64,000 nucleotides of DNA. It comes from Echeneis naucrates (taxonomy: Eukaryota > Chordata > Actinopteri > Carangiformes > Echeneidae). The stretch is from NCBI RefSeq assembly GCF_900963305.1, contig NC_042532.1, positions 15,650,707 to 15,714,706 of the forward strand, read 5' to 3'. Position 1 is the first letter of the stretch, and every line of letters starts with the position of its first letter. Below are positions 1-13,499 of this stretch, piece after piece. The notes beneath the pieces were generated by a model. The model worked only from the letters and a program-made list of their open reading frames with translations. It was not told where the DNA came from and searched no databases. Made by a program: the position numbers and the translations under genes.

Positions 1-413
1 AAAAGTAGACAAATAATCTGACCCTCCTCTGGATCCTATGACTTGGTGACCAGGTTTGGGTGTGTTAGATCACGCGGCACACGCGCACGCTTTCATGAGC
101 CACAGCTAACGGTGGGTCACATCACGATACCCTGTTAATCAGCAGAACCGGACTAAGAAAATGTTTGAGAGCTGTACCGATGGTCATGGTGTGATTGTTT
201 CCTCCACGTCCAGGACTAGTGAGTTAATGCTAAAGATGGAAATCACATAGAAGACAAAAATGAGCACAAAACAAAACATATATAAAAAAAAAAAAGAAAC
301 ACACACAGAACAAATGTACAAATAGATATGTCAGTAAAAAAGTATTGTGCTTTTGGCTGCCCTGTGTACATTTTGTACAATTTTCAGAGCTCCTGCGTGA
401 GAAAAAGGTGTTT

Positions 414-456
414 GGTGTGTGTGTGTGTGCGTGCGTACATACGCACACACACACAT
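414..456. repeat. GT/AC dinucleotide tract forming an imperfect palindrome
   Basis: A GT tract passes through GCGTGCGTACATACGC into an AC tract, so the two halves are complementary. It could form a hairpin or Z-DNA. No gene function is implied. Confidence 0.8.
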
Positions 457-913
457 GCTTATGGAAATATGTGGTTGTGAGCTGTAGAATTGTGGAAATT
501 CTGTGTCAGCAAATATGATTAAAAGGAGACTAATAATATGATTGATTAAATATGATTAAAAGATAGTCTAGGCAAGAACATGGCAAATTAAAATTGTGTG
601 TGTGTGTGTGTTTATGATATAAAGTGCAATGTGAGGACATGCAGGCTGAGTGAGCCCTGTGTGTTTTCATGTAATCCATCAAGAGTGTTACTCCAATTGA
701 CAACCACAGCTATGTGCGTGTCTCCACTTGATACTTGCATGAGTGCGTTTGTGCGCATGTTGTGTGTGGATGTGTGTGTGTGATATTCATTCTGTTTCCT
801 GATGCCTGGATGAGCGTAAGAGAGGTAATGTGACCAAAGCAACCAAAGAGGAAACAGAACTACAGATCCAGGTCACACTGAATAATCTGCATGGAGCAAC
901 TTTACATCCATAT

Positions 914-918
914 TATTG

Positions 919-967
<49 letters not shown>

Positions 968-992
968 CATTATCATCATCATCATCATCATC
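914..992. repeat. Compound microsatellite (TTA)n then (CAT)n
   Basis: About 16 ATT/TTA units run directly into about 8 CAT units. Simple-sequence repeat; frames across it encode only Tyr, Leu, His or Ser runs. Confidence 0.95.
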
Positions 993-2379
993 TATTTATT
1001 ATGTTTTTCTCTGTGTGCTTTTGACTTTACATGAATTCAAAGAGCATCATAAAGAAGGAGGAGAAAAAAAGGCAAAAGAAGAGAAACCTTTGCATGAAAA
1101 GTGCCAAAGCAAACTTGACATTCTTGACCTCAGAACCAAAAGAGTCATCCCGGTTCACCCTCGTTTCACCGACTTGGCATGATCCAAGCGTATCGTCCTC
1201 AAGGCAGACTTGTATTTCTGTTTTGTACTTTGATGAGAGCCCAGCGTCCTTTCATCCGCAGTTAATTGACACTAGATGAGAGTCTTAAAAGGATTGCTGC
1301 GTCATATCAACAGCGCCTGTGCATGCCCTGCCGCTGGATGCTTCGGCGGTTCAGATGAGGACATTCAGACGGGTTGCACATGAGCTTTTGATATCTAGAC
1401 GACTTGTTAAAGGTAAACAAAGGTCTCTTCTTTTTGTGTGTCAGGAGAAATGATTCGGATGGGTGAAATTTGTCCTCTAGCCACAAATGTAAGTTTTAAT
1501 GCTTCAAACTTCACATCAAAGTCTCTGTGACTGATAATAGTGTACACTTGATGGAATATGTTTAAATATCCCAGGATTATATACAAAGTCCTCAGCTGTG
1601 GCTTTGGGTCATGTGTTTTGCTGTTGTCCTTCACGCTAGCAGTCTCCAACCTTCGAGTTCTGCCTTTACCAGCACAATGGACACCTTCAGTCTGTTAAAA
1701 TGGTGTTTCTACCAGATGAGTGAGCTTAACTAACTTTGTCGACTCTGTTATATACATTAAATTTTTCTACAGTTCTTATAATAGGGGGGTTCGCAGTGGA
1801 TGAGGGTGCTGGGGTGTTGGGTGGGGGGGTGGGGGGTGGGCGCTTAGCAGGGTAAGGAGAATTAGGGTGCAGAAGTGAGAGAGGACTTTGAATGTTTTGT
1901 GTTGATCAGGAACCTTCTGTCTTTGTCGAGCGGTGCTGTTGTCTGTGGTCTTCGTTGCAGATCCTCTGTCAGGTTTTGTGGCACTTTGGACAACGCAGAA
2001 GTCAACAACCACACTGTTTCCAGTTATGGTTGACGTCCAAAGCTGACACATGCGTCTCATTTGTTTTTTGTTTTTTTTGGAACTTCCCTGACAGCCACCC
2101 CCCCTCCCGCCCATTCTTCCTTTAAGCAGAATGCACATGGATGTAATGCTCCAAGCTGAACTCCGGTAATGTTTCCGGTATATAAGTTGTGTTTGTGAAT
2201 GCAGCAGTCAAACGGAGCAGGATGTGGATGTGATGAGATTTCCGTTGCCTTGGAGACCTTTTGCTCAGAGTGATACGCTTAGTGAGTCCCCTTTTTCTCC
2301 CTTCTTTCCCTTCCATTTCTCGGTATTTCCCCCCCTACCCTCTCTCACCTCCACCTCCACGCTCCTCCTCCTCCTGGAT

Positions 2380-3859
<1,480 letters not shown>

Positions 3860-6800
3860 TCTGGCCCCCTCAGGCTTGAGACAGTGTCACACCTATGATG
3901 TTGGATGGTGGGGGGGGGGGGGGGGTGAAGGGGAAGCAGGGTGAGAGGAGAGGGTGTGGAAGAGCAGGGGGAGAAGGTTTTTTTTTTTTTTTTAAGCAAA
4001 GCAGCAGATTCACCGCAGACGCAGGAAAAGGAAGGGTAAGTGCTGGCAGGACTCAGCCTCAGGCCAGTGGGCGTAAAAGCAGTCTGTCCTCGTGGTCTAA
4101 CCGTGAGCCAGAGTACAAATTAGAGAGGATGAGTTTGGTGACGCTCCAAGTGTTTCCCCTGATGCAGACATTTCCCTAATCAATACGTTCTGCAGATTCA
4201 GAGTTTCAAGCCCAAAAACATTCTCGCGCCTCCTCATTTACCAACTAAGCTCAGCTGAAACCTCCAAGCCCTCAGGTCGTGGACACAACAACACAAACTC
4301 ATGCATAATACAACACCGCAGATCACTGTTAGCTTCACAAATGAAGCATATAATTCATTAGATTGCGTTAAGCTGAATGGCAGTGATATCTTTAATCTGT
4401 GCATGACTTCACTGCCTCTCTGATGTGTTTTCCCTGGTGATCCAGGATCACCAGGTCGCAAAAGCATCGGCATCAAAGGTAGCCTGTTATAGACGTAAAC
4501 AGAAACTCGGATGTGTGTGTGTGTGTGTGGGGGGAGAACCAAAAACTAGCCTGCTTATCTCAGTTTTGGTGTCATGTTTGTGCATGTGAAAGGTAAAGGT
4601 AGACATAAAAATGTGCCCGTCTCCTCCTCGTCCCCTGGAGGCGGCTGAAAATCAAAGCCCATCTAATCATCCATTTTATGTTAACTTCAGATCCAGTGCA
4701 GCAGGTGTCAGAATTGAACACAGTGTTATGACAAACTCTTCTGCTCCATTTGTCTTGAAGCATCCCTCAAATCACTAAAGCTCCGACGGACTGACTGCTC
4801 ACTTCCTGCCAAATGATTGACAGCCAAAGGTAACGGAGCATTTAGCTTCAGAGCCAGATATTTTTCCCTCAGAATTTAACAGAGACAAACACAGCTGAGA
4901 TTAAACGAGGGTGAAATATCGGATTTATCTCTGTGGGGGTCACAGCTTGTTGCGCTGCTCCCATGTGTCCTAAAAAATAAATAAATAAATAATAAAAACT
5001 AAAAAAAATTAATAAATAAAAATCAATAGACGCAGAAATTCAAAACCAGTTGGAGGAGTTATTTCATTGTTTGTTGAATTTTCCGTCATGGAGTCATCTA
5101 GTCTGAGTTTTGATTTATTAAATGGATTTATTTCTGGATTATATTCTCTTTTTTAGTTACCAATACTTCTGTGGATTTGGGTAAATCCGGGACTGTTTAA
5201 GCAGGTAGTCTGGATTTGGACCAGCATGCACCTGGATGGGCCAGTGGTTATTTACAGGAGAGGGAGAGACGCTTTGCTTCCTTGTTTGCTTGCTTTTTGG
5301 GATAAATAAATCAAGACAATGCGACGGCTCCTTTGGGACAGCGGCTTCCTTTGTCGTTGCGGCATCAGAGGCCTTTGGGTTTTGTGTTGTAGTCAAAGTT
5401 TTTATGAGAAACAGTAGCCACTGTTTTTATACAAAAGGCCTACTGCGATAACAGTTTGCATGAATACTTTTAAAGACAAGGTTAAAAAGGAAACTGGGAC
5501 TACTGAATCCAAACTGGGTACCGGGCAAAGTAAAGACAATCTAAAGGTTTAGTCAGCAGTGTTTGCATCTGGACACTGTCCTCACAGCTAATCTACTGCT
5601 ACCTTTGGAAGCGCTTTGTGTGTCTGCTGAGGATCCCCGCGCGATGATGCACTGCACCTTGTTACATTATTCATCTGTTGTGGTTCCAAACTTGCTTTAA
5701 GGTCCCATAATAAGATGCTCCTTCAGCTGTGATCATGTGCTGCTCTCTAAGCTCCGGCTGTAATGAAACAGTAAATGGACATCAATACTAGATGGAATAA
5801 GTGGATTTCTGTCATGCTTGCGCTGCTGGAACCCACTATTGATGGCGGGGCCCTTGTAATTGCATTGCCAGATTCTAGATAATATCAGTCAAGGTGTTCA
5901 GAATGAATGGGGATACAGGGAGGGCCTCTTGTGTTTTATGGTCAATCTATAGATATAAGTCTGGTTGGCATATAAGAGTGTTTTATATCCATTCTGAGCA
6001 CACCAGCGCTATTTCATTTGCAGGTAAACCTGCGTCTTCTGCTCATGTGCATGCAGGCTGTTGTCTTCTTATGCAGCTTTATGGCGTCTCGAGTATACAG
6101 TGCACCCTGTATTTTACAGAACAACTGTCTAAATAACGATTTTCCCGGTGTGATTGAAGCTTCAACTCTGGAATAAATGCTCAAGTTTAAAGCCTGTTTA
6201 TGCATTTCTCTTTAAAATAATTGCAGGTCTTGGAAATAAAAACCTGCTTTAGGAGAGTAAATATGGAATAGGCAACAGCGTTAAAAGTTTCAGCAGTGAT
6301 GTGCAACATTGCTACAAGGCAAAACTGTTCAAAATAGCAGAAATGGTAAAAACACTTTTAGCTTTAATGAGGCCTTCAGCCACTCTGAGGGATTGTGGTC
6401 TGAGCTGCACAGTGGTCTGAGTGCTGCACAGTGATTTCTGCTTAGGCCTGCTATATGTCAGACTGAAACAAAGCCACACATACAAAAGGACGAGGACGTG
6501 TGCACTGACGGTAAACTATTGCGGCTTTTCATTTTTCTTTCATTGTTCTGGCAATGGCATAAGATTTTCTTCCTTGAAGCAGCTATAACCAAAGTTACAA
6601 ATACCAAATGACAAAATGTCCGTGAAAGGTTTTGTCCGTAGCGAAGCGCCCGCAGAGACTTATCAACCAACTCTGCAGCAGACTGCACCACCTCGGCGAC
6701 TCTCAGCTCATTTTCTTTGGTTTCACACGCAGTGACTTTACCTGCTTTTGCCTCACTCTCGCTGCTCTGATCAGCGGACATCTGCTCTGAAATATTAACG

Positions 6801-7428
6801 ACTAGTTGGTGAAGATAGTGAGTTTTGCATCAACAGAGCCTGAAATTGCCCCCCTTAGAAGTTGGTGGAGACCAAAAACTGAGCTAAAAAGGGATCATAC
6901 TGAATGCAAACATAACTCCAATTGCAATGTTGGATTTGGAAACAGTTTGCTGATATTTTGGCCGTATCAACTTTCTATCTTCACTGAAAATAAATTTAAA
7001 GAATGCTAACAATCCCTCGGGCCAAGGATTCAGCAGGATGTTCTGTAATTTGTAATAAATAATCACAATGGACATCTTGGACAGTAATTTTACAGCCCCC
7101 TTTCAAATAAATTTGGTTAAACGGGGGTTTTCTTATCCTGTCTGACTTATTTTTAGCTGCATAGCTGTTTCCCAGATCCTGTGTTATAATTAGTCATAGA
7201 AACAGAGGCCAAAAACTGCTAAAATTATTTGAACCCATATTAAGAAAACAGAATTATCCTATCCTTCGGCCTGCATATGGTGGAGCAGCGACAGTCTGTT
7301 ATCTCCTCCTGAAAACGTTTGTCAGGAGCCTCCTCTTGCTGTTCCTCCTGCTCCCTCAGTGCCGTTTGATCAATAAACTCAGGCCTGCTGTGGTTTTGAT
7401 CAATGGGTCTCGTCTGTCTGGGCCCTGT

Positions 7429-7431
<3 letters not shown>

Positions 7432-7460
<29 letters not shown>
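7432..7460. repeat. (CT)n microsatellite
   Basis: About 14 uninterrupted CT units in the region upstream of diras1. Confidence 0.95.
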
Positions 7461-7465
<5 letters not shown>

Positions 7466-7617
7466 TTTGTGTTGGGATGTGGCTTTCAGCTCCATGACAA
7501 CGTTTCTGCTCATCCAAACCTTCCTTCGCTCCCTCCCCTCTTTCACCTGAACTAAAATTAGCCATCTCCCTCCCTTCTGTCAGCAGCTATAACTGCACGC
7601 ACAGGTGCAACCTCAGT

Positions 7618-7658
<41 letters not shown>
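7618..7658. repeat. (AC)n microsatellite
   Basis: About 20 uninterrupted AC units, one of several AC/GT tracts in this intergenic region. Confidence 0.95.
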
Positions 7659-10600
7659 CGCAAAGGCGCTATACTTCCGTTTTCTCATCATTTGTCCTTG
7701 ACACCAAACCTCTGAGATTAATGACACCCCTCCTAAATGCAAGCTGGCTCTCTCTCCGTTTCCCCCTCCTCTTCTCTTGTTTTATTTGAAATGAGAGGAC
7801 TGCAGTTCCTTAATGAATTAATGGTACACTAGAAATGCATCTGTAGCAGTGCAGCCAAACTCCATTAGCAGATCGCTTTGGCAGGGACCAAGCTGGCCTC
7901 CTCCGTCCCTCTCAGTCAGAAAATAGAGGCAGCACAGCCTTCTCCACTCATTTATTTCGCCGCGCGAGCAAGGAAATGTCACCTTTAGCAAAAACATGCA
8001 CATAATTTCCCTCAAGAGAGCCACTTACGCAGAGGCACAAAGGAAGCGCATTAACCAACATCAAACACAATGCCATTCAAAAGATCAAGAGTGTGATTAA
8101 ACAGACACCCACAAAGCGGTCCCATGGTATCTTGTGGAGAAAGGGTTTTTAAATCAAGCCACGGATACTGGAATGTTGTGGATATGTCGTTATTTTGGCA
8201 ATGAGGATCAACGGATTGGGGCTGAAACTTTTCTGAAATATCTGTCCTCATCTGGCAACAGCCGTGACATCTAAAACACACACAGACAAACACAAACACA
8301 CACGCCGCAATATGTGAAGTCGGTGAAAAGTCTCCACAGTGTGTGTGTATGTGTGTGTTTCAGATGTGTGCTCGCCTCTGTTCAGTCAAGCAGAAGATTC
8401 CCTGATCTCTCTGCACACATCAGCTCCAGCTTTTCAAGTGTGTGTGTGTGTGTGTGTGTGTTTTCTCACAGGAATGAATCTGCGTTTTTAGCGAGGCAAT
8501 TTTTAGACCCGGGCGTTTTCATTAGGTCTGAGCAGACTGTAGAGGTTCAATTTCTAAATTTTGATTCATTCTCACATGTTCAGCCATGCTGCTGCTTTGC
8601 TGCATTCACACCTACCAAAAAAAAAAAAAAAATCAAGTGGGAAGTCCAAAGACAATGCAATGACGTGAGCCTATCTTATTTGTAAATTTCTTGGGGTAAT
8701 TTTAAATTAATGAACATGGATTACATGAAGTACATATTTTTTTCTGCCTCCTGTCTCACTAAGTCTGTTTGTCTGACAATGCGTTTGAGGGCGATGATGC
8801 AAAGAAAGGAAACAATCTTTCCACGTCCATCAGAGCTCTCAAATGTTTTTTACGATCCATCAGAATAATAGATTCTCTCTACTGAATACAGGCTGAACAC
8901 TGTTGTGTGACTGTTTTTATTTTATTTTATTGTGTTTCAAAAGAAATTAAAATGACAACTGGTATTTAAATAGATATCATATTCAATTTAATCAATAGGG
9001 ACATTTTGTGCTTGAGTGTTTCATTGTGTGAATATTCATTTGGCTTTATATGACTGGCCCCAGTCTCCTCATCTTTAAGAGTTGCAATATGTGCACAGCG
9101 TACACAAGAGGATATGAATGTATTGAGTGTGTATCTGTGCACTCTGACTTTTAACAGACTTGAATACCTCGCATCAGAGCCGGTCTATACTCTGATTGAG
9201 CTTACACCACTGTACGTGCACGGAGCACCGGCATTAGACTGTACAAGAGATTGCAGCACTGTGGTCTTGGCTTAGTAGCTAATCATTGAGCTTAACCTCC
9301 TCTGTGCTCCTGGCCTGCTCTGCATTGACCCAATTCCCAGGACTTAAGTTACCGGCGGTCTCCCTTTAAGACTGCACGCAGCTCTTGATGCTCGCAGAAG
9401 CGCTGTGGCATGGTCCGACGTTGCTCACAACATGACATTTGACTTGGAGCAAGAGATATGCAGAAATATGACCACTGATCACAATGCGGCCGTGTAAACT
9501 GTTTTAATCTCTTCATTTTATGTCCAAGCCAAACTGTCTGACGAGTAAAATTAGTGTTATAATCGTTGGAGTGAAAATATGATAAAAGGCTAAGCACAAC
9601 ACCTTTCAAAAAGCTCAAGCTTTGACGAAATAAAACTGTTTTCTGAAGGTCACAGGTCTGAAATGCTTTGCACGAAAGGTGGAATATTCCCACTTTGGTG
9701 GCCTGCTGCAGCAAATGGCCAGATTTGAACCATGGCCACAATCTTTAGGATGGGGTCTTCATAGTGCTGCAGTAATTGTATTTAAATGTATTTATAAAAC
9801 CACAGTTTGTATCATTCCCCTTTGTTACAGAGTTATTGATACTCTGCAGTATCAGTTTCTGCAACATCTGTACTGTCACAGGAGAAAGAATCATGTTTGG
9901 TCCAAACCCATGGGGTCAAATTTCCTTTGGAGTTCAAGCCTCAAACGGGAACCTTAGAAATCTATGAAGGGGAAACATTTCTTTAGACATTTTCAATGAT
10001 GTCAGACCTTACGTTGCATTGTCTTGTTCGTGATTTAGGTCTCTAAAAGCCAAAGTCTGTCTGGAAAACACCCTTCTACCTGCAACTAATGACTAAGGAT
10101 GTCAAAAATGAAAACATGTAGTACATGTTCGGTTCAATTAGAGCGAAACATTTCCCCTTCAGGCAGATTGATTCCTAAGGTGTAATCAAACACTGTAAAC
10201 ATAATCCTGCTGATTCTATGCAGCAGTGTTACACAGGATGCTGGATGGAACAGGCCCCTGTAATTAGTGTTCGAGTGTGTATTAGTACTAAGTCTTAGCT
10301 CGACCTGGGGAACCCTGGGTTGCTCCGTCTGGCCTCTCTGTAAGATCCTGCTAATACCTCAGCCTGACAATCCGGGGGAAAAAAAAACAAAAACAAAAAC
10401 ACACGCACCTGGGCCCGAGGAGTGGTAAGATCACGTCTGTTTCCAAGTCTTCACAGCATATTTATTTTTCCAGAAAGCTCGTTCGTAGAAGTGAAAGAAC
10501 TAATTACAGACTAGTGGGAGCATGTTGCAGAAACATGTCTGCGGCGACAGATGGTGACAGGGTTGGTAGTTTTGAAACTGACGAGATCAGCCAGCCGCAG

Positions 10601-12368
10601 CTTTTTTTAAAAAATGATTACTATACCATTTGATGCAGGTCTGACAACAACACAGATGGCGAAAGGCAGAAACAAGGGACTCCGGCTGCAGACTGCTTGT
10701 GACGAGCGAAAACCTAACTACCGGGTGTTTTTTTTTTTTTTTTCTTAAAACTTATTTAAAGATGGGCTGCATTTTGCATCAAGTGAACAGCTTATATTTG
10801 AGAAAAAAGTCAAATAAAACGTGTTGACTCAGAGGTCACGGAGTACATAACTGAGCAGAGCTGCCCAGCCTGTCCTATGAGTAGTTACACACAAAAGCAG
10901 CAGCATCCTGTCTAATGCCATGTATAATGAAGACTGTATAGCCCTTTCAAATGAGCTGATGCTGTCAGTACAACTAAAACACTTTAGCATTGATCTGTTC
11001 CAGTATTAAAGCAGACATTATGGAGTGTACAGTTATATATAGCTCAGAGGTGCTCAACGGTGATGGCGCACTTGTGCTGTCAAAGCAACAGACAGAACTA
11101 AACATCCTGGAGGAGACAACAATAAACTATTTCGAATCAATTGCAATAACCAGGTGAAGATAAGGCCTCTACTGCTGCTCGTCTCGCACTCAAAAAAGCA
11201 ACGCAGACGTATGCATGCACTCTGTGGAGGAGAAGTCCATTTTTGTTTCATGCTTTTGTAATTTGACTGAATTTATATACGACGCTGACATTTAAGATGT
11301 CAAAAGGAATGGCTTTAAAAAAAAAAAAAAAAAAGTAGAAATGCACAGATGTCGGTCAGCCATAGTTAAAAACTGCATTTCTCTCGCACAGACTTAACTC
11401 TGCCTCCTTTTGTGTTTCTCATTCTCAAAGTAAGGACGATCCACAGGAGGTGGACGTTCTTCTGAGCTAAAAGCTATTTCAGATTCACAGATCCATTCAG
11501 TGACAAAATGGCAGTTGTCCAGCACAACAACAACAACAACAGACTACAACTCATAGATGCAAACTTACTCATAATAGCACGATCATTTGTAATTTACTGT
11601 CACTACTGACTTTTTATGAGTTTCTACATCGTCTCAGCTACTGAGCAACATAAACATGTCCGCTTCTGTAGAATTTCTACGGATTATATGTGGAAATTTT
11701 CTGCTGTTCTATATTTATCTGGAGAATATTGCATTTTTTTTATGAGAAAAGTGAAATAGTTCCTGGTGAATTTTACCTTTATGCATGGTGTTAATTTAAT
11801 CAGTAGGAATCAACAAGCTCTTAGAATGAGCAAAACGCTCCTTTTTTAAATCTCTAAAGCCAAAGTTGACTTAAACATCCGGCCATGCCAGACACTCCAG
11901 ACATATGCGACTTCCCCCCAACAGGTTTCGTCTTCCTGACTGTTGGTTATCCCGCCCGGCCTTTTGTGAGAGGCTTTTGCTGGGCCCTGAAGACTGAAAA
12001 GAAATACTGCCAAAAATAACCAGCATCCACGCTCCTCTCCACCATCGTCATCATCAGGCGTGCTCCCACCATCACCAGCATCATCTCCTCTTTCTGTGTT
12101 TTCTCCTTGTTACCACGTATTGAGTCATTCCTTTGTCCCGCCTCAGCACAGTGGAGTGTTTCTTATGCAACTGTTCTGTGGTTGTTGAAAACAGACAAAC
12201 AAGCGGACAGGCAGGCAGGCAGTTAGGCAGGCATCCAGGACGTGGACACTGCCCCCACACTCCCTCCATTCCCAGCGACCCCCCAGCATCTCTGTGCTCT
12301 TCTCGACCACACGCTTTCAAGCTAAATCACAGCATTTACTGTCATACACCTCTGCTCTCCTTTCTTCC

Positions 12369-12380
12369 TGCAATGCACAC

Positions 12381-12412
<32 letters not shown>
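12369..12412. repeat. (CA)n microsatellite
   Basis: About 20 CA units with one interruption near the left end. Confidence 0.95.
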
Positions 12413-12416
<4 letters not shown>

Positions 12417-13279
12417 GACTGGCAGTGTTCAATGCATACAGGAAGTTGAGTCACATACATATGCACACACATATGTGCACAGAGAAGGCCTGCATGACTC
12501 ACAACCCCCTTTTGAATGCCGCGTTGCCTTTCCTCTCCAGTCATGAGACTCACAACAAACATCCCATCAGGGATGGACGAGGAGGAGGAGGAGGAGGAGG
12601 AAGCATGGAGAAACAGAGATCCAGATGGAGGATTAACTATGGCATTTGCCACAGAAACTGGGCTTTATGCGTCACGCTGGCGTCATTAATAGTGTATGGT
12701 CTAATGTTGACGTGCATCTCCACCTCGACTCGACTCAGGAAGGGGGTTGGCAGGAGCGGGCTCGCCGTCCGTCCGCAGATTGTTGCGCAACGCCATTACA
12801 GACCACCCTACTCCTGCCTTGTTTCATTCATAAATACCAGAGGATCGCCATCTCGCAGCTGTGCCATCATTTCGCAGTCGCAGCGACACCCCCCCCCCCC
12901 TCCTCCTCCTCCTCCACCCACTCCTCCTCCACCTGCCTTTACTCCTCAAAGCAATATGATAATCCCGACACCCTCATATCTCTGCCCTCTCTCTCTCTCT
13001 CTCACTCTCCTGCTGACTGCCAATATGGCTGTGCGGGCATAGACTACATCCATCCATCCATACTGTGCACAGCACCGATGTAACCAAACAACAAGACATC
13101 AGCCGGTGTGGATGCATTTTAAAATCGACACTCGTCATCCACCCCGTGTTGGCCGCGAACAGCGGGGAATGTGTGCGCTTACAGCAGCCAGGCAGGCAGC
13201 AGGAGCACGGCTACGCCACTGAATACCAACATCTACCCTCCGTGTAAAGACGCGGGGCCGAGCAGCAGCCTCTCCATAC

Positions 13280-13416
13280 CTGGTCGAGAAGAATCGCTCC
13301 GCTTCAGACTCGTCCTCGGTTTAGACGGATGAACGACAAACGCCGACAGCGTCCTAAAGCATTTTACTCGGTTCATGTAGAGCTCATGTCGTCCGATTTC
13401 TAACACCACCACAGCA

Positions 13417-13451
<35 letters not shown>

Positions 13452-13460
13452 TCTCGCAGA
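13280..13460 (-). promoter_or_regulatory. Possible non-coding first exon and promoter of diras1
   Basis: On the minus strand a good splice donor, GACCAG followed by GTATGG, falls at 13280/13279. It sits downstream of CG-containing sequence and a (GA)n tract (13421-13457, read on -). Di-Ras genes commonly have an upstream non-coding exon, and this is the best donor I noticed in the region. The exon's 5' limit and its use are inference; a CpG count or cap-site data would decide. Confidence 0.3.
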
Positions 13461-13499
13461 TAGGACGTGGGAGGTGCTATGCCCCCTCTCTCTCTCTCT

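Larger units (their letters stand above)
1..2379. other. Non-coding flank, probably including the diras1 3' UTR
   Basis: No convincing coding exon on either strand. The stretch follows the diras1 stop codon in that gene's direction, so part of it is probably its 3' UTR. A minus-strand AATAAA lies at 995-1000, next to the TTA/CAT microsatellite, and is a weak candidate polyadenylation signal. The rest is mixed-composition DNA with short GT tracts (for example 597-612) and a G-rich stretch at about 1785-1840. Confidence 0.5.
3860..13279. other. diras1 5' side: UTR acceptor region and long non-coding stretch
   Basis: Directly upstream of the diras1 ATG on the minus strand is a C-rich pyrimidine tract (G run at 3910-3925 on +) followed by AG near 3894, which would suit a splice acceptor for a 5' UTR exon. 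Beyond that no supported coding exon is seen. Contents: an AAATA-rich stretch at 4977-5022; (CT)n at 7432-7460; (CA)n at 7618-7658; (GT)n at 8438-8461; A or T runs at 3979-3994, 8618-8632, 10728-10744 and 11317-11334; (CA)n at 12369-12412; (GAG)n at 12579-12601; and a C/CCT-rich run at 12889-12927. An open frame at 6458-6781 on - reads as a short acidic peptide but has no gene context. Confidence 0.6.

Noticed and set aside
6458-6781. 107-residue open frame on - starting MSADQSSESEAKAG
   Set aside because: It has an orderly start but no splice partners, no recognised family and a low-information end; it might be part of an old repeat.
12425-13042. 205-residue open frame on +
   Set aside because: It runs through GAG, CCT and CA repeats, with Gly and Pro runs, and has no recognisable domain or splice context.
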